Below, piece after piece: positions 1 to 8,352 of a stretch of DNA of 38,088 nucleotides. Source of the stretch: Acidocella sp. (GTDB taxonomy: Bacteria; Pseudomonadota; Alphaproteobacteria; Acetobacterales; Acetobacteraceae); NCBI GenBank assembly GCA_027451225.1, contig DAIDJU010000046.1, positions 1-38,088 on the forward strand. The letters are read 5' to 3'. A model generated the notes under the pieces. The model was not told the origin of the DNA. It saw only the letters and a program-made list of their open reading frames with translations, and ran no database searches. The stretch's first letter is position 1; every line of letters begins with the position of its first letter. A program made the translations under genes and the position numbers.

Positions 1-816
1 GCGCAGGACCGCGTCTATTTCAAGGCCTGGGACGAGCGCGATCATCACAGCATCATCATCCGCCAGGCCGATCAGGCGGGTATCGATTTCTTCGGCTTCA
101 AGGTGGACAGCGCCGCGACGCTGAACAAGCTGGAAGCCGATCTGAATGCCTATGGTGTGAAGACCGAGCGCGTACCGGCGGGCGAGTTGCTGGCCACTGG
201 CGAGCGTGTGCGCTTCACCGTGCCGACCGGCCATGTCATCGAGTTATATGCCGAGAAAAAGGACGTGGGCAACGGCCTGTCCTACTCCAACCCCGCGCCC
301 TGGCCCGCCCAGGCGGAGAAGGGCATCGCCCCCACCCGCATGGACCACGCGCTGCTGGGCGGCGGCGATCTGGACGGCTCGCGCGATATCTTTGTGAACG
401 TGCTTGGCTTCTACCTGACGGAAGAAGTGGTGGCCGAGGACGGCAAGACGCAGATTGCCGTATGGCTGAGCTGCTCCAACAAGACGCATGACATCGCCTT
501 TGTGCGTTGCCCCGAGGATGGCAAACTGCACCATGTCTCCTACTGGATCGAGACCTGGGAAAAAGTGCTGCGCGCAGCTGACCTGATGTCGATGAACAAC
601 GTGCCGGTGGATATCGGCCCGACCCGCCATGGCATCACCCGAGGCGCTACAATCTACGCCTTTGACCGCTCGGGCAACCGCTTCGAGACCTTCTCCGGCG
701 GCTACATTTCCTACCCCGACATGCACAAGCTCACCTGGCCCATCGAGCATCTGCCCGAAGGCCTGGATTACGCGCAGCGCAAGCTGCACGAAACCTTCCT
801 GACCGTGTTCAGCTAA
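1..816 (+). CDS. dmpB: catechol 2,3-dioxygenase (5' truncated by window edge)
   Basis: Extradiol ring-cleavage dioxygenase that opens catechol to 2-hydroxymuconic semialdehyde in the cytoplasm. The reading frame is open from base 1, so 271 residues are visible. The family is about 307 residues, so roughly the first 35 are outside the window. The GTG at 103 is internal, because upstream codons in the same frame encode typical family sequence (VYFKAWDERDHHS). The three Fe(II) ligands of type I enzymes are recognisable: His in MDHALL (codon 346-348), His in LHHVSYW (529-534) and Glu in ETFSGGY (codon 685-687). It is the first visible gene of a meta-cleavage operon, followed after 33 bases by the semialdehyde dehydrogenase. 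Substrate preference among substituted catechols cannot be read from the sequence. Confidence 0.95.
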   Translation, partial: AQDRVYFKAWDERDHHSIIIRQADQAGIDFFGFKVDSAATLNKLEADLNAYGVKTERVPAGELLATGERVRFTVPTGHVIELYAEKKDVGNGLSYSNPAPWPAQAEKGIAPTRMDHALLGGGDLDGSRDIFVNVLGFYLTEEVVAEDGKTQIAVWLSCSNKTHDIAFVRCPEDGKLHHVSYWIETWEKVLRAADLMSMNNVPVDIGPTRHGITRGATIYAFDRSGNRFETFSGGYISYPDMHKLTWPIEHLPEGLDYAQRKLHETFLTVFS

Positions 817-849
817 CTTCTGAACAGCTTTACTGACGGACGAAACCAC

Positions 850-2307
850 GTGACCCACATTCTGAATTTTATCAACGGCGCTTTCAGCGAAGGCGCCGAA
901 GGGAAGAGCTTTGAAAAACGCTCGCCGCTGAACAATGCGGTGATCGCCACAGTCGCCGAGGCGGCGAAGGCGGATGTGGACGCGGCGGTATCGTCCGCCA
1001 GGGCCGCGATGAAAGGCAAATGGGGCAAGCTCACCCTGGCCGACCGTGTGGAGCTGCTCAACGCCGTCGCCACCGAGATGGAGCGGCGCGCGGATGATTT
1101 CATCGCCGCCGAAATTGCCGACACCGGCATGCCGGCTGGTGTAGCCAAGCACATGTGCGCGCGCGGTGCCGCCAATTTCCGCGTCTTCGCCGATGTGGTG
1201 AAGAACGTGCCGACCGAATTCTTCGAGATGGCCACCCCCGATGGCCGTGGCGCGCTGAACTATGCCATCCGCCGGCCGGTGGGTGTTGTGGGCGTCATCT
1301 GCCCCTGGAACGCGCCGCTGCTGCTGATGACCTGGAAGGTCGGCCCTGCCCTCGCCTGCGGCAATGCCGTGGTGGTGAAGCCTTCCGAGGAAACGCCGCA
1401 GACCGCCGCCCTGCTGGGCGAGGTGATGAGCACCGTGGGCATTCCCGCGGGTGTTTACAACGTGGTGCATGGCTTTGGCCCTGGCTCGGCGGGTGAATTC
1501 GTCACCACCCATCCGGGTGTGGCCGCCGTTACCTTTACCGGCGAAACGCGCACGGGTGCAGCGATCATGAAAGCCGCCGCCGATGGCGCGCGCCCTGTCT
1601 CGCTGGAGATGGGCGGCAAGAACCCCGGCATCATCTTCGCCGATGCCGATCTGGACGCCGCCATCGAGGGCACGCTGCGCTCCTGCTTCATGAATACCGG
1701 GCAGGTCTGCCTGGGCACCGAGCGGCTATTCGTCGAACGCCCATTCTTCGACACATTCGTCAGCGCGCTGAAGAAAGCCGCCGAAGGCATGCGCATCGGC
1801 CCGCCGCATGAGCCCGGCGTGGCCATGGGGCCGCTGATCTCGCAGGAGCATCGGCGGAAGGTGCTCTCCTACTACGCCAAGGCGGTGGCGGAAGGTGCCA
1901 CCGTGGTAACCGGCGGCGGCGTGCCGGAGATGCCGGGCGAGTACGCCCATGGCGCCTGGGTGCAGCCGACCATCTGGACCGGGCTGGGCGACGACGCCGC
2001 CATCTGCCGCGAGGAAATCTTCGGCCCGTGCTGCCATGTCGCGCCGTTCGATAGCGAGGACGAGGTGATCGAACGCGCCAACGCCACCAATTACGGCCTT
2101 TCAGCTGCCGTGTGGACGCGTGACCTCGCCCGCGCCCATCGCATGGCCGCCGCCGTGGAGGCAGGCGTGGTCTGGGTGAACTCCTGGTTCCTGCGTGATC
2201 TGCGCACGCCCTTTGGTGGCGCAAAACATTCGGGCATTGGCCGCGAGGGCGGCGTGCATTCCCTGGAATTCTATACCGAGCTGAAAAATGTCTGCATCAA
2301 GCTCTGA
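850..2307 (+). CDS. dmpC: 2-hydroxymuconic semialdehyde dehydrogenase
   Basis: NAD-dependent aldehyde dehydrogenase that oxidises 2-hydroxymuconic semialdehyde to 4-oxalocrotonate (2-hydroxymuconate), the entry to the oxalocrotonate branch. The 485-residue protein has full family length. Catalytic Glu253 sits in SLEMGGKNPG and the nucleophile Cys287 in NTGQVCLGTE; GVICPWNAPLL and VVKPSEETP belong to the cofactor-binding half. The start is GTG at 850. Its 3' end overlaps the next gene by 20 bases, indicating translational coupling within the operon. Other ALDH subfamilies are similar, but the position directly after catechol 2,3-dioxygenase and before the hydratase and decarboxylase settles the role. 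Confidence 0.93.
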   Translation: MTHILNFINGAFSEGAEGKSFEKRSPLNNAVIATVAEAAKADVDAAVSSARAAMKGKWGKLTLADRVELLNAVATEMERRADDFIAAEIADTGMPAGVAKHMCARGAANFRVFADVVKNVPTEFFEMATPDGRGALNYAIRRPVGVVGVICPWNAPLLLMTWKVGPALACGNAVVVKPSEETPQTAALLGEVMSTVGIPAGVYNVVHGFGPGSAGEFVTTHPGVAAVTFTGETRTGAAIMKAAADGARPVSLEMGGKNPGIIFADADLDAAIEGTLRSCFMNTGQVCLGTERLFVERPFFDTFVSALKKAAEGMRIGPPHEPGVAMGPLISQEHRRKVLSYYAKAVAEGATVVTGGGVPEMPGEYAHGAWVQPTIWTGLGDDAAICREEIFGPCCHVAPFDSEDEVIERANATNYGLSAAVWTRDLARAHRMAAAVEAGVVWVNSWFLRDLRTPFGGAKHSGIGREGGVHSLEFYTELKNVCIKL

Positions 2308-3079
2308 TCTGATCGATGCACTTGGCGACGAACTGCACGCGGCCTTGGTGGCGCGCAGCCCGGTTGCGCCGCTCACCTCACGCGGGCATGAACTGAGCAT
2401 CGAGGATGCTTACCGTATCCAGGAGCGCATGCTCCGCCATCGCCTTGCCGCTGGCTCCAGCATCGTCGGCAAGAAGGTCGGCGCTACCTCCCGCGCCGTG
2501 CAGACCCTGCTCGGCGTGAACCAGCCGGATTTCGGGCTGCTGCTCTCGGACATGATCTATAACGAGGGCGATGTGATCCCGATCTCCCGACTCATCCAGC
2601 CCAAGGCCGAGGGGGAGATCGCCTTCATCATGAAGCGCGACCTGACCGGGCCGGGGGTGACGGTGGCCGATGTCATCGCCGCCACGGAGGCCGTGATGCC
2701 CTGCTTCGAGATCGTCGATTCCCGCATCCAGGACTGGAAGATCAAAATCCAGGACACGGTGGCGGATAACGCCTCCTGCGGCGTGTTCGTGCTCGGCGGC
2801 GCGGCGCTGGACCCGCGCAAGCTGGACCTCGCCCTTTGCGGCATGGTGCTGGAGAAGAACGGCGATGTGGTAGCCACTGGCGCCGGAGCGGCGGCACTGG
2901 GGCATCCGGCCAATGCCGTGGCGTGGCTCGCCAACACGCTCGGCCCGCTCGGCATCTCGCTCAAGGCCGGGGAGGTTGTGCTCTCCGGCTCGCTGGCCAC
3001 GCTCATCCCCATCGCCGCGGGCGATCATCTCAGCATGACCATCGGCGGGCTGGGCAGCTGCTCCGTCCGCTTCGCCTGA
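2288..3079 (+). CDS. dmpE: 2-hydroxypenta-2,4-dienoate (2-oxopent-4-enoate) hydratase
   Basis: 263-residue member of the fumarylacetoacetate-hydrolase-like hydratase/decarboxylase group. It adds water to 2-hydroxypenta-2,4-dienoate to give 4-hydroxy-2-oxovalerate. Typical segments are IVGKKVGATS, QPDFGLLLSDM, the metal-site region PKAEGEIAF, and FEIVDSRI with DWKIKIQDTVADNAS. It is paralogous to the next gene; the two enzymes form a complex in the Pseudomonas dmp pathway. The assignment as hydratase rather than decarboxylase rests on the GKKVGATS and QPDFG wording and on gene order. The ATG lies inside the dehydrogenase gene. Confidence 0.9.
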   Translation: MSASSSDLIDALGDELHAALVARSPVAPLTSRGHELSIEDAYRIQERMLRHRLAAGSSIVGKKVGATSRAVQTLLGVNQPDFGLLLSDMIYNEGDVIPISRLIQPKAEGEIAFIMKRDLTGPGVTVADVIAATEAVMPCFEIVDSRIQDWKIKIQDTVADNASCGVFVLGGAALDPRKLDLALCGMVLEKNGDVVATGAGAAALGHPANAVAWLANTLGPLGISLKAGEVVLSGSLATLIPIAAGDHLSMTIGGLGSCSVRFA

Positions 3080-3089
3080 AAGATAGGCC

Positions 3090-3878
3090 ATGACACTTTC
3101 CCCTGAACAAACCGCCGAGCTGGCGGAGTATCTGGAAAACGCCGAGCTGAACGCCAAGGCGGTGCCGCAGATTTCGCTGCGCCATCCGGGCATCACCGAG
3201 GCTAACGGCTATGCCATCCAGCATGAAATCCGCCGCCGCAAGACCGCGCGCGGCACCCAGATCGTCGGCATGAAGGCCGGGCTCACCTCCCGCGCCAAGA
3301 TGCGCCAGGTGGGGGTGGAAAACCCGTCCTACGGGTTTCTGGCCGATTACTTCGCCGTGCCCGATGGCGGGGAGATCGAGCGCGCCAGGCTCATCCACCC
3401 GCGCGTGGAGCCGGAAATCGCCTTCGTGCTGAAGAAGCCCTTGCGCGGCCCTGGTTGCCATATCGGCGCCGTGCTGGCGGCCACCGAGTTCGTGATGCCC
3501 GCGCTTGAGATCATCGATTCCCGCTACGAGAATTTCAAGTTCGACTTCGCCTCGGTGGTCGCCGACAATTCCTCATCCTCGCGCTTCGTACTGGGCGGGC
3601 GGGCAAGGCCGGTGGAAGAGCTCGACCTGCGGACGCTGGGCATGGTGCTGGAGCATAACGGCAAGCCGTTCTCCTTCGGCGCGGGAGCAGCGGTGCTGGG
3701 GCACCCGGCGCTGGCCGTGGCGCTGGTGGTGAACCTGCTGGCCCGGCGCGATGAAGGGCTTGAGGCCGGGACCATGATCCTCACTGGCGGCATAACCGAG
3801 GCCGTAGCTTGCCAAGCTGGCGACCATGTATGCCTGCGCATGCAGGATCTCGGCAGCGTTTCCGCGAGGTTCGTGTAA
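3090..3878 (+). CDS. dmpH: 4-oxalocrotonate decarboxylase
   Basis: 262-residue paralogue of the preceding hydratase. It decarboxylates 2-oxo-3-hexenedioate to 2-hydroxypenta-2,4-dienoate and hands the unstable product to the hydratase. Visible family features are IVGMKAGLTSRAKM, the acidic metal-site segment RVEPEIAFVLK, and LEIIDSRYENFKFDF followed by VVADNSSSS. The ATG follows the hydratase stop by 10 bases, with AAAGATAGG as a plausible ribosome site. The stop codon overlaps the next start (TAATG at 3876-3880), so the two genes are translationally coupled. Confidence 0.9.
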   Translation: MTLSPEQTAELAEYLENAELNAKAVPQISLRHPGITEANGYAIQHEIRRRKTARGTQIVGMKAGLTSRAKMRQVGVENPSYGFLADYFAVPDGGEIERARLIHPRVEPEIAFVLKKPLRGPGCHIGAVLAATEFVMPALEIIDSRYENFKFDFASVVADNSSSSRFVLGGRARPVEELDLRTLGMVLEHNGKPFSFGAGAAVLGHPALAVALVVNLLARRDEGLEAGTMILTGGITEAVACQAGDHVCLRMQDLGSVSARFV

Positions 3879-4627
3879 TGGCTAGGGAACTCGCCATCGT
3901 CTCCGGCGGGGCCGGGGCCATTGGGCAGGTGATCGTGCGCGCCCTGGTGGTGCGGGGGTTGGATGTGCTCATCGTCGGCCGCCGAGCCGAGGAGTTGGAA
4001 GCACTGGCCGCTACCAGCCCACAAATCCGCCCCTGTGTGGCGGATCTCGCCAACGACGCCGCCATTGCCACGGTCAACGCCGTGCTGGATGCGCCGGTGC
4101 GGGCCATCGTGCATTCGGTAGGCGTGCCGGTCGCGGGCGGGGTGCTGGACGCCTCGACCGAGGCGCTGCTGGGGGCGGTGAACGTGAAGGTCTGCGGGTT
4201 GCTGCGCCTGGTGCGCGCGGCCGAGGCGCGGTTCGTGAAGCAATCGCGCATCATCGCCATTGGCGGGCATTACGGGCTGGAGCCGACGGCCTACGCCGCC
4301 ACGGCGGGCGTGGGTAACGCGGCGCTCATGAATCTTTGCCGCCAGTTGGCCCTGGCCTATGGGCCACGCGGCGTTACGGCGCATGTCATCGCCCCCGGCC
4401 CGGCTGATACCGAGCGGCTGCGCAATGTCGCCGCCGCGCGCGCCGCCCAGCGCGGGGTGGAGGTGGACGAGGTGTTCGCGGAGCTGAAAGCCGAGTCCGC
4501 CATCGGCGCGTTTACCACGCCCGAGCAGGTGGCCTGGGGTGTGACCATGCTCCTCGCCCCCGAGGCCGACGCCATGACCGGCTCGACCCTTATGCTCGAT
4601 TCCGGCCGCCGCCGCGGCCTGCCCTAA
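3878..4627 (+). CDS. atypical short-chain dehydrogenase/reductase lacking the catalytic Ser and Lys
   Basis: 249-residue Rossmann-fold SDR. The start at 3878 is chosen because it overlaps the decarboxylase stop (TAATG) and gives a normal SDR N-terminus; the longer frame from 3809 lies within the upstream gene. The cofactor motif SGGAGAIG (residues 9-16) replaces TGxxxGIG and is intact, with VGRR after beta-2. In the catalytic region Tyr139 is present, but position +4, where YxxxK requires Lys, is Ala143. The strand that normally ends in SS reads IAIGG. The C-terminal half (APGPADT, MTGSTLMLDSG) is typical of classical SDRs. It lies inside the meta-cleavage operon, where the textbook pathway has no SDR step. 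It may be a degenerate or non-redox SDR; its function is unknown. Confidence 0.8.
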   Translation: MARELAIVSGGAGAIGQVIVRALVVRGLDVLIVGRRAEELEALAATSPQIRPCVADLANDAAIATVNAVLDAPVRAIVHSVGVPVAGGVLDASTEALLGAVNVKVCGLLRLVRAAEARFVKQSRIIAIGGHYGLEPTAYAATAGVGNAALMNLCRQLALAYGPRGVTAHVIAPGPADTERLRNVAAARAAQRGVEVDEVFAELKAESAIGAFTTPEQVAWGVTMLLAPEADAMTGSTLMLDSGRRRGLP

Positions 4628-4644
4628 CCAGAAAGGAAGCCCCC

Positions 4645-5091
4645 ATGCCTGTCGCCCATATCAACGTGCTGCAAGGCCATCCACGCGCCGTGCTGCGCGG
4701 CGTCATCGCCGAGGTCTCGGAGGCGATGTCCGAAATCCTGATCGCACCAAAGGACCGGCTGGAGGTGTGGATCACCGAGATCGACCCCGAACTATGGGGC
4801 ATTGCGGGCGCGCCCGCCGCCGAGGTGCTGAAATCCACCCCACGCGGGCAGGTGGAGATGCCCTTCGTGCAGATGGTGCTGATGGAGGGCCGCCCGAAGG
4901 AACAGTATCACCGCATCATCGCCGCCATTACCGAGATCCTGCACCGCAATCTGGGCACCGAGAAAGGGCGCATCCGCGTGCATATCGCCTCCGCGCAGCC
5001 GGATAGCTGGGGCATCGGCGGCACCCCCGCCAGCATCGCCCGCGCCGCCGAGTTGGCCGCGCGCGCCAAGGCGGAAGCCGCTCTAGGCTGA
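4645..5091 (+). CDS. tandem-fused 4-oxalocrotonate tautomerase-like protein
   Basis: 148-residue protein of two 4-OT-like units, each about 60-70 residues, against 62 for a canonical 4-OT subunit. Unit 1 starts MPVAHINVLQG and ends in WGIAGAPA; unit 2 starts MPFVQMVLMEG and ends in WGIGGTPA. Removal of Met1 would expose Pro as the catalytic N-terminal base. The proline of unit 2 is internal and cannot have a free amine. By eye, unit 2 keeps the counterparts of 4-OT Arg11 (GRP) and Arg39 (RIRV), while unit 1 has His (GHP) and Glu (RLEV) there. The operon contains no other tautomerase, so it probably isomerises 2-hydroxymuconate to 2-oxo-3-hexenedioate for the decarboxylase. A ribosome site AAGGAAG precedes the ATG. 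Its end overlaps the convergent tag gene by 9 bases. Confidence 0.85.
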   Translation: MPVAHINVLQGHPRAVLRGVIAEVSEAMSEILIAPKDRLEVWITEIDPELWGIAGAPAAEVLKSTPRGQVEMPFVQMVLMEGRPKEQYHRIIAAITEILHRNLGTEKGRIRVHIASAQPDSWGIGGTPASIARAAELAARAKAEAALG

Positions 5092-5694
5092 GCGCCCCGG
5101 CCGCCGGAACGCGGCCCGGACATGCTCAACCTGTGCGCGGATGGCGCACCCCTCGGCATGGTCGTTCACAAGGCCCATCGCCTGCATGAAGGCATAAACG
5201 GTGGTGGGCCCCACGAACGCCCAGCCGCGCGTCTTGAGCGCCTTGGACATGGCGATGGATTCCGGGCTGGTTGAAACCATCTGCGGCTTTGCCAGCGCCG
5301 GGGGCTCGAAACTCCAGACAAACGCCGCCAGCGACCCCGCCTCGCGCACCAGCTCCTGGGCGCGTTTGGCGTTGCTGATCGCGGCTTCGATCTTGCCGCG
5401 ATGGCGCACAATGCCCGCATCTTGCAACAGACGCTCGACATCGGCCGGGCCGAACCGCGCCACGGCGTTGTAGTCGAACCCGCTGAACGCCGCGCGGAAA
5501 TTCTCGCGCTTGGCCAGGATGGTGCGCCAGCTCAAGCCCGACTGGAAACCCTCCAGGCAGAGTTTCTCGAACAGGCGCGTGTCATCGGCCACCGGGAAGC
5601 CCCATTCGGTGTCGTGGTAGCGCTGATACTCGGGCGTTGCCGCGCACCAGGCGCAGCGCGGCTGACCGTCAAGGCCGGGGATCGTCTGGCTCAT
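5083..5694 (-). CDS. tag: DNA-3-methyladenine glycosylase I
   Basis: 203-residue base-excision repair glycosylase removing 3-methyladenine from alkylated DNA. The start at 5694 (MSQTIPG) is chosen over upstream Met codons because GGAGGA lies just before it and family similarity begins there. The zinc site typical of Tag is visible: Cys in CAWC, His in YHDTEWG, and His plus Cys in DHAEGC. The TEWG segment also carries the active-site Glu. Other conserved stretches are FEKLCLEGFQSGLSW and WAFVGPTTVYAFMQAMG. It is a single gene convergent with the meta-cleavage operon, overlapping its last 9 bases, and is unrelated in function to its neighbours. Confidence 0.95.
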   Translation of the reverse strand: MSQTIPGLDGQPRCAWCAATPEYQRYHDTEWGFPVADDTRLFEKLCLEGFQSGLSWRTILAKRENFRAAFSGFDYNAVARFGPADVERLLQDAGIVRHRGKIEAAISNAKRAQELVREAGSLAAFVWSFEPPALAKPQMVSTSPESIAMSKALKTRGWAFVGPTTVYAFMQAMGLVNDHAEGCAIRAQVEHVRAAFRRPGRSA

Positions 5695-5808
5695 CCTTTC
5701 CTCCATGGCTCCTTGCTTAACATTTTCCGCCATCCAAGCCATTGTCCGCCTCTGCCAAGACGGCAAATCGGTGCCTATCTGGGAAACAGCGCCTAGGGGG
5801 AGTTGGCC

Positions 5809-7530
5809 ATGCTGAGTCTGTTGCTGGTGACGTATCTTGGGGGCGTGCTCACGATTCTGAGCCCCTGTATCCTGCCTGTTCTGCCCTTCGTGTTTGCGCG
5901 CGCCGGGCGGCCATTCGCCGTTAGCACCCTGCCCCTGCTGGCGGGCATGGCGGTCACCTTCGCGGCGCTCGCCTCGCTGGCCGCTCTTGGCGGGGCCTGG
6001 GTGGTGCGGACCAATGAATATGGCCGGGACATCGCCTTGGCCCTGTTTGCCCTGCTGGGCTTAAGCCTGCTCTTCCCCGCCTTGGCCGACAAAATGACCC
6101 GTCCGCTGGTGGCTTTGGGCAACAAACTCTCGGCGGCGGCGCAGACACAGCGGCACGAGGTAATGGGGGCGGCGCTGCTCGGCGTGGCGGTGGGGTTTTT
6201 ATGGGCTCCCTGCGCCGGGCCGATCCTGGGCCTTGTGCTGGCGGGCTCGGCGCTTGCCGGAACCAGCCCGCGCACCGCCTTTCTGCTGCTGGCCTATGCC
6301 GCCGGGGCTGCGACGTCGCTGGGCTTGGCCGTGGGGGTGGGTGGCGGGATATTCAAGCAGATGAAGCGTGGGCTGCATCTGGGCGAATGGGTGCGCCGCG
6401 CCGCCGGGGCGGTGGTGCTGCTGGGCGTAGCGGGCATTGCCTCGGGCGCTGAGACGGGTGTGCTGGCGCACCTCTCCTCGACCAACACCACGGCGCTGGA
6501 GCAAGGCCTGTTGCGCCTGTTTGGCGCGCAACCGACACCTTCCTCTCCAATGGCCTCCAGCCTGGCCCAGGCGGACCAGATGCCGCCTTTGACTGGCGCC
6601 ACCGCCTGGTTGAACTCGCCGCCCCTCACGCCCGAGGCCCTGCGCGGCAAGGTCGTGCTGATCGATTTCTGGACCTATTCCTGCATCAACTGCCTGCGCA
6701 CCCTGCCCTACGTGACGGCCTGGAACGCCAAGTACAAGGACCATGGCCTCGTCATCATCGGCGTACATTCACCCGAGTTCGCCTTCGAACGCGATACCGC
6801 CAATGTCGCGGCGGCGGTGAAGCGGCTCGGCATCACCTACCCCGTGGCGGTGGACAGCAACCTCGCCATCTGGAACGCCTTCGCCAACCAATACTGGCCG
6901 GCGGAGTATCTGGTGAACGCGCAGGGAGAGGTGGTGAGCAGCCATTTCGGCGAGGGTGATTACGCGGCCTCGGAGATGGAGATACAGCACCAGCTTCGCC
7001 TGGCGGGCTATGCCAATGTGCCGGGTGGCGTGATAACCCCAGGCGGCAGCGGGGCCGAAGCCGCCGCCGACATGGCGGATGACAACTCGCCCGAGACCTA
7101 TATCGGCTACGCGCGGGCGGAGAATTTCGCCTCGCCGCAGAACATGGCCGCGGACCAGCCGGTGAACTACACCATCCCCGCCAGCCTGGGGCTTAACCAA
7201 TGGGCGCTCGGCGGCATCTGGCAGGATGGCGCGCAAGCCGCGCGGCTGGTTAGCGCCCCCGGCGGCATCGCCTTCCACTTCCAGGCCCGCGACCTGCATC
7301 TGGTGCTCGGCCCCGGCAAACCTGGCGAGACAATCCGCTTCCGCGTGCTGCTGGATGGCGCCGCCCCTGGCCCCGACCACGGCGCGGATACCAACGCCCA
7401 GGGCTACGGCATGGTGGATGGCCAGCGCCTGTACCAGCTTATCCGCCAGAGCGGCGCGGTGCGCGACCGGGTGTTCACCATCCAGTTCCTCGACCCGGAT
7501 GTGGAGGCCTACAGCTTCACCTTCGGCTGA
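5809..7530 (+). CDS. dipZ: DipZ-like fusion: CcdA transmembrane domain plus thioredoxin-like domain
   Basis: 573-residue membrane protein that probably carries reducing equivalents from cytoplasmic thioredoxin to periplasmic thiols. Residues 1-230 are a CcdA-type module with several hydrophobic helices and the two membrane cysteines Cys20 (LSPCILP) and Cys135 (WAPCAGP). Residues 265-400 are a TlpA/redoxin domain with the active site Cys292-Ile-Asn-Cys295 in YSCINCLRTLP. The remaining 170 residues form the C-terminal beta-rich module seen in DipZ proteins (WALGGIWQDG, FHFQARDLHLVL). The ATG at 5809 is preferred over TTG 5803 because AGGGGGAG lies six bases before it. It is transcribed alone, ending two bases before the convergent PNPOx-family gene. 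Confidence 0.9.
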   Translation: MLSLLLVTYLGGVLTILSPCILPVLPFVFARAGRPFAVSTLPLLAGMAVTFAALASLAALGGAWVVRTNEYGRDIALALFALLGLSLLFPALADKMTRPLVALGNKLSAAAQTQRHEVMGAALLGVAVGFLWAPCAGPILGLVLAGSALAGTSPRTAFLLLAYAAGAATSLGLAVGVGGGIFKQMKRGLHLGEWVRRAAGAVVLLGVAGIASGAETGVLAHLSSTNTTALEQGLLRLFGAQPTPSSPMASSLAQADQMPPLTGATAWLNSPPLTPEALRGKVVLIDFWTYSCINCLRTLPYVTAWNAKYKDHGLVIIGVHSPEFAFERDTANVAAAVKRLGITYPVAVDSNLAIWNAFANQYWPAEYLVNAQGEVVSSHFGEGDYAASEMEIQHQLRLAGYANVPGGVITPGGSGAEAAADMADDNSPETYIGYARAENFASPQNMAADQPVNYTIPASLGLNQWALGGIWQDGAQAARLVSAPGGIAFHFQARDLHLVLGPGKPGETIRFRVLLDGAAPGPDHGADTNAQGYGMVDGQRLYQLIRQSGAVRDRVFTIQFLDPDVEAYSFTFG

Positions 7531-7532
7531 GC

Positions 7533-8174
7533 CTACCCGATCCTGAACTTATAACCATCCTCCGGGAATTCCACGCCCGGAAGGTTGGCGGGGTTGGGGA
7601 TCGGCGCGCCGGCTTCGTGCCGCACCGGGATAACGCCGGTCCAGACCGGGAAATCCGCGTCATCGTCGTCATCCGGCTGGCCCGTGCGCAGCTTGGCCGA
7701 AGCCTCGGTAATCTTCATGCTCAGCACCGTGGTCGCCTTCAGCTCCTGCGGCTTGACCGGGCGCAGGCGCTCCCACTGGCCGGGGATCGTCTTGTTGACC
7801 ATGTTGCGCAACTGCACGGCTTTTTCTTCATCCGAGAGTTTCTCCGGCTTGCCGAAGATCATCACCGAGCGATGATTGACGTTATAATTGTAAGCCGAGC
7901 GGGCCATCACCAAACCATCATAGATACTGACAGTCACACAGACGTCCTGACACTCGGACATTTCCAGCATGCGGCTGGCGGCGGAGCCGTGCCAGAAGAT
8001 GCGATCGCCATCGCGCCATTGCAGCGTGGGGGTAACGAAGGGCGAACCGTTGAACACGTAGCCGACATGGCAGAGCGGCATCGCGTCGAGAATGGCGTGG
8101 ATGGTCGCCGGGTTGTAATCGGCGATGTGGTTGTAGCGCTTCACGCGGGCGCGCTCGCTCGGCGAGGTGGACAT
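7533..8174 (-). CDS. pyridoxamine 5'-phosphate oxidase-family flavin-binding protein
   Basis: 213-residue protein with the split-barrel fold of FMN-binding PNPOx-like proteins (NimA-type group). Recognisable features are the first beta strands MPLCHVGYVFNGSPFVTPT, the DGDRIFWHGSAASRML segment typical of this group, and the central SAYNYNVNHRSVMIFG. An acidic run (QPDDDDDADFP) lies near the C-terminus. The start at 8174 (MSTSPSER) is chosen because homology starts there; the longer frame runs through the intergenic region. It is divergent from a MocR regulator, an arrangement often found when the regulator controls the neighbour. The natural substrate is unknown. Cofactor could be FMN or F420-like, with FMN more likely in a proteobacterium. 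Confidence 0.87.
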   Translation of the reverse strand: MSTSPSERARVKRYNHIADYNPATIHAILDAMPLCHVGYVFNGSPFVTPTLQWRDGDRIFWHGSAASRMLEMSECQDVCVTVSIYDGLVMARSAYNYNVNHRSVMIFGKPEKLSDEEKAVQLRNMVNKTIPGQWERLRPVKPQELKATTVLSMKITEASAKLRTGQPDDDDDADFPVWTGVIPVRHEAGAPIPNPANLPGVEFPEDGYKFRIG

Positions 8175-8265
8175 GGACGAAACCCTTCGTTCGGAGTGAA
8201 CCGGTGCGGCTATCCTGTGCGCTCGGCGCACGCCATGACAGGGCCAATACCGCGCCTCGTTTAGA

Positions 8266-8282
8266 GCCAATTTGAAATTGGC
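8266..8282. promoter_or_regulatory. perfect inverted repeat between PNPOx-family gene and mocR
   Basis: GCCAATTTGAAATTGGC has 8-base arms around one central base. It lies in the 178-base divergent intergenic region, 70 bases before the mocR start and about 90 before the PNPOx-family start. A partial copy, GGCCAAT, occurs at 8242-8248. It is a good candidate operator for the MocR protein. No promoter boxes could be assigned with confidence. Confidence 0.5.
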
Positions 8283-8352
8283 CTTTTCCTCTCGCCAAGC
8301 GCCACGGGTTCGTGCCAGGCTCTCCCGCAATGGAGCAGCAGGAGCTGGATGC

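Noticed and set aside
244-1512. Long minus-strand open frame across the dioxygenase and dehydrogenase genes
   Set aside because: It is a high-GC antisense shadow; the plus strand carries two well-conserved enzymes here.
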